This document shows, in pieces, positions 61,954 to 64,000 of a DNA stretch of 64,000 bases (position 1 is its first letter; each line of letters opens with the position of its first letter). The notes under the pieces were generated by a model that saw nothing but the letters and a program-made list of their open reading frames with translations, was not told the DNA's origin and ran no database searches. The stretch is from Lysobacter arseniciresistens ZS79. GTDB lineage: Bacteria; Pseudomonadota; Gammaproteobacteria; Xanthomonadales; Xanthomonadaceae. The position numbers and the translations under genes are program-made. The stretch lies in contig NZ_AVPT01000015.1 in the NCBI RefSeq assembly GCF_000768335.1, forward strand, positions 1 to 64,000, written 5' to 3'.

Positions 61954-62616
61954 TCAGCCGCCGTCGTCGCTGCCGTAGGCGTCGCGGTAGGCCAGCAGCC
62001 GCTCGCGGTGGGCGGCTAGCGCCGGGCTGCCGCCGGCCAGCGCCAGCAGGTCGGCCAGGCTGGCAACCGAGAGCACCGGCAGGCCGTGCTCGGTTGCGAC
62101 AGTTTGTGCCGCCGAACGTCGGCTGCGCGCCGGGTCCACGGCTTCCTGCCGGTCCAGCGCGATGACGATGCCGGCGACCTCGCCACCGGCGTCGCCGATG
62201 ATCCCCAGCGCCTCGCGGATCGCGGTGCCGGCGGTGATGACGTCGTCGACCACCAGCACCCGGCGGCCTTCCAGCGGCGCGCCGATCAGGCTGCCGCCCT
62301 CGCCGTGGGCCTTGGCTTCCTTGCGGTTGAACGCGACCGGCAGGTCGCGGCCGCGGCGGGCGTACTCGCAGGCCAGCGCGGTCGCCAGCGGGATGCCCTT
62401 GTAGGCGGGGCCGAACAGCAGGTCGAAGTCGAGCCCGGCGGCGTCGATCGCGTCGGCGTAGCAGGCCGCCAGCCCGGCCAGCGCGGCGCCGGAGTCGAAC
62501 CGGCCGGCGTTGAAGAAGTAGGGGCTGGTCCGGCCGGACTTGAGGGTGAATTCGCCGAAGCGCAGGGCGTCGGCCTCGAGCGCGAGCTGGAGGAATCGGG
62601 CGCGGTGGTCGTTCAC
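61954..62616 (-). CDS. pyrE: Orotate phosphoribosyltransferase
   Basis: 220 residues from GTG 62616, which gives the family N terminus; TTG 62625 would add three residues. FGEFTLKSGRTSPYFFNAGR, PRPP loop VLVVDDVITAGTA, and the catalytic loop NRKEAKAHGEGG are all present. It converts orotate and PRPP to OMP in pyrimidine synthesis. Confidence 0.95.
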   Translation of the reverse strand: MNDHRARFLQLALEADALRFGEFTLKSGRTSPYFFNAGRFDSGAALAGLAACYADAIDAAGLDFDLLFGPAYKGIPLATALACEYARRGRDLPVAFNRKEAKAHGEGGSLIGAPLEGRRVLVVDDVITAGTAIREALGIIGDAGGEVAGIVIALDRQEAVDPARSRRSAAQTVATEHGLPVLSVASLADLLALAGGSPALAAHRERLLAYRDAYGSDDGG

Positions 62617-62744
62617 ATTGCTCAACCGGGGACGGGGGCGGAAATGATACCGGCCGCACCCGCGCGGCGTGCCCGCGGCCCCGCCCGGGGCGGCGCGCTG
62701 GGCTATCCTGCCGCGTCAGCGTCGATCACTTCCCCCGGACCTGC

Positions 62745-63545
62745 ATGCGCATCATCAGCTTCAACGCCAACGGCCTGCGTTCGGCCGCCCGCAAGGGTTT
62801 CTTCGACTGGTTCGGCGCGCAGGACGCCGACGTGCTGTGCGTGCAGGAGACCAAGGCGCAGGAGCACCAGCTGGCCGGCCCGGAGTTCCTGGTCGACGGC
62901 TACCGCGCCTGGTTCCGCGACGCGACCACCAAGAAGGGCTACAGCGGCGTGGCGATCTACAGCCGCCACGAGCCGGACGAGGTCCGCACCGCGCTGGGCC
63001 GCGAGTCGTTCGACGAGGAGGGCCGCTACATCGAGGCACGCTTCGGCAACCTCAGCGTGGTGTCGTTCTACATCCCGTCGGGCTCGTCCGGCGAGCTGCG
63101 CCAGGGCTTCAAGTTCGAGGTGATGGACTGGCTCAAGCCGCACCTCGACGAATGGCTCGCCAGCGGCCGCGACTACGTGCTGTGCGGCGACTGGAACATC
63201 GTCCGCAGCGCGCTCGACATCAAGAACTGGAAGTCCAACCAGAAGAACTCCGGCTGCCTGCCGCCCGAGCGCGACTGGCTCAACGGCCTGTGCGGCGAGG
63301 GCGCCGACGGCGACGCCGCCTGCTGGGTCGACGCCTACCGCGCGCTGGAGCCGGAAGGCCAGGATTACACCTGGTGGAGCAACCGCGGCGCCGCCTACGC
63401 CAACAACGTCGGCTGGCGCATCGACTACCAGCTGGTGACGCCGGGGCTGGCCGGGCGCCTGCGCGGCTGGTCGATCCTGCGCGAGCCGCGGTTCTCCGAC
63501 CACGCCCCGTTCACCGTCGACTATGACCTGGAGCCGGGCCGGTGA
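62745..63545 (+). CDS. xth: Exodeoxyribonuclease III
   Basis: 266 residues. RIISFNANGLRSAARKGF, the catalytic Glu in VLCVQETKAQ, CGDWNIVRS and the final SDHAPFTVDYDL are the exonuclease III/AP endonuclease motifs. It repairs abasic sites and degrades 3' ends. It overlaps ampG by GTGA. Confidence 0.95.
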   Translation: MRIISFNANGLRSAARKGFFDWFGAQDADVLCVQETKAQEHQLAGPEFLVDGYRAWFRDATTKKGYSGVAIYSRHEPDEVRTALGRESFDEEGRYIEARFGNLSVVSFYIPSGSSGELRQGFKFEVMDWLKPHLDEWLASGRDYVLCGDWNIVRSALDIKNWKSNQKNSGCLPPERDWLNGLCGEGADGDAACWVDAYRALEPEGQDYTWWSNRGAAYANNVGWRIDYQLVTPGLAGRLRGWSILREPRFSDHAPFTVDYDLEPGR

Positions 63546-64000
63546 CGGCCGAAGCGGTGTCGTACAAGGGCTGGCGCGGCATCCGGCGCGCGTTCGGCAC
63601 GCCGTCGGCGATCACCATGCTGATGCTCGGCTTCGGCTCGGGCCTGCCGTTTTTGCTGATCGCTTCGATGACCCTGTCGACCCGCCTGCGCGATGTCGGG
63701 CTGGACCTCGGCAGCATCGGCCTGATCAGCCTGGCGAGCTTCTTCTACCTGCTGAAGTTCCTGTGGGCGCCGCTGATCGACCGCTACGCGTTCCCGCTGA
63801 CCGCGTTCCTGGGCCGGCGCCGCTCGTGGCTGCTGGTGTCGCAACTGGTGGTGGCGGTGGCGCTGGCGGCGCTGGCGCTGACCCGGCCCGGCGAGGACGT
63901 TACCGCGCTGGTGTGGTGGGTGCTGCTGGCGTCGTTCGCCGGCGCGACCCAGGACTCGGCGGTCGACGCCTACCGCATCGAGATCGCGCCGGCCAGCGCG
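63542..64000 (+). CDS. ampG: AmpG-type MFS muropeptide permease (partial)
   Basis: First 153 codons from GTG 63542; the rest is beyond the window. MLMLGFGSGLPFLLIASMTL, LLKFLWAPLIDRYAFP and FAGATQDSAVDAYRIEI are AmpG hallmarks. It imports anhydro-muropeptides for cell-wall recycling. Confidence 0.92.
   Translation, partial: MTAEAVSYKGWRGIRRAFGTPSAITMLMLGFGSGLPFLLIASMTLSTRLRDVGLDLGSIGLISLASFFYLLKFLWAPLIDRYAFPLTAFLGRRRSWLLVSQLVVAVALAALALTRPGEDVTALVWWVLLASFAGATQDSAVDAYRIEIAPASA

Overview
The window is high-GC DNA from a gammaproteobacterium of the Xanthomonadaceae/Lysobacteraceae type (Lysobacter, Luteimonas or a relative). The grounds are the gene order radC, coaC/coaB, dut, long-form algC, pyrE, xth, ampG, the ubiK-comM and glnK neighbourhood, and a RiPP-like cassette I know from this family. 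Genus is inference; no rRNA or complete tRNA is present.

Positions 1-19323 and 56889-64000 are chromosomal backbone. Left part: end of a membrane protein, a LysR regulator, the glyoxylate shunt (aceB, aceA), a small DUF2945 protein, then a signalling/peptide-modification locus (cNMP-binding GGDEF protein, cyclase-TPR protein, NHLP-type precursor peptide, SagB-type dehydrogenase), a small secreted protein, comM, ubiK, a PII protein, speE and speA (arginine to agmatine, and polyamine synthesis), a 3-hydroxyisobutyrate dehydrogenase-like enzyme, a SPOR protein and argS. Right part: coenzyme A synthesis (coaC and coaB as two overlapping reading frames), dut, algC, a DUF4124-like protein, pyrE, xth and the start of ampG.

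Between them lies an island of about 36.9 kb (about 19485 to 56374) inserted inside radC. The last 53 codons of radC sit at 19324-19486 and the first 173 at 56367-56888. Its left end carries a coupled operon of three tyrosine recombinases plus a small helix-turn-helix/coiled-coil protein. This resembles the tnpABC module of Tn554, which also uses radC. Base composition in the island is lower in GC and more varied than in the backbone.

Island cargo from left to right: an IS21 remnant; an uncharacterised cassette (XRE regulator divergent from a large unknown protein, a tiny ORF, a second unknown and a HAD-like phosphatase); remnants of an IS30 transposase and a GHKL ATPase; an MmeI-like restriction-modification gene split by an IS3-family element with a clean 3-bp target duplication; a divalent-metal resistance block (MFS, small periplasmic protein, membrane anchor, HupE-like, CzcA, CzcB, CzcC, His-rich protein, ChrA); small unknown genes with a metallophosphoesterase, a BPSL0761-like protein and an SRAP protein; a Gabija-like pair (OLD/TOPRIM ATPase-nuclease plus UvrD-like helicase); and a right-end module (DUF2026-like protein, an unknown gene interrupted by an in-frame TGA, an HNH-type protein). 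A short dispersed repeat recurs between these modules. A D-arm-less tRNA-Glu-like sequence with its own terminator-like hairpin sits near the right end.

The most interesting items are the peptide-modification locus with its linked nucleotide-signalling genes, the XRE/HAD cassette, the radC-targeting recombinase trio, the repeat marking module borders, and the tRNA-like remnant.
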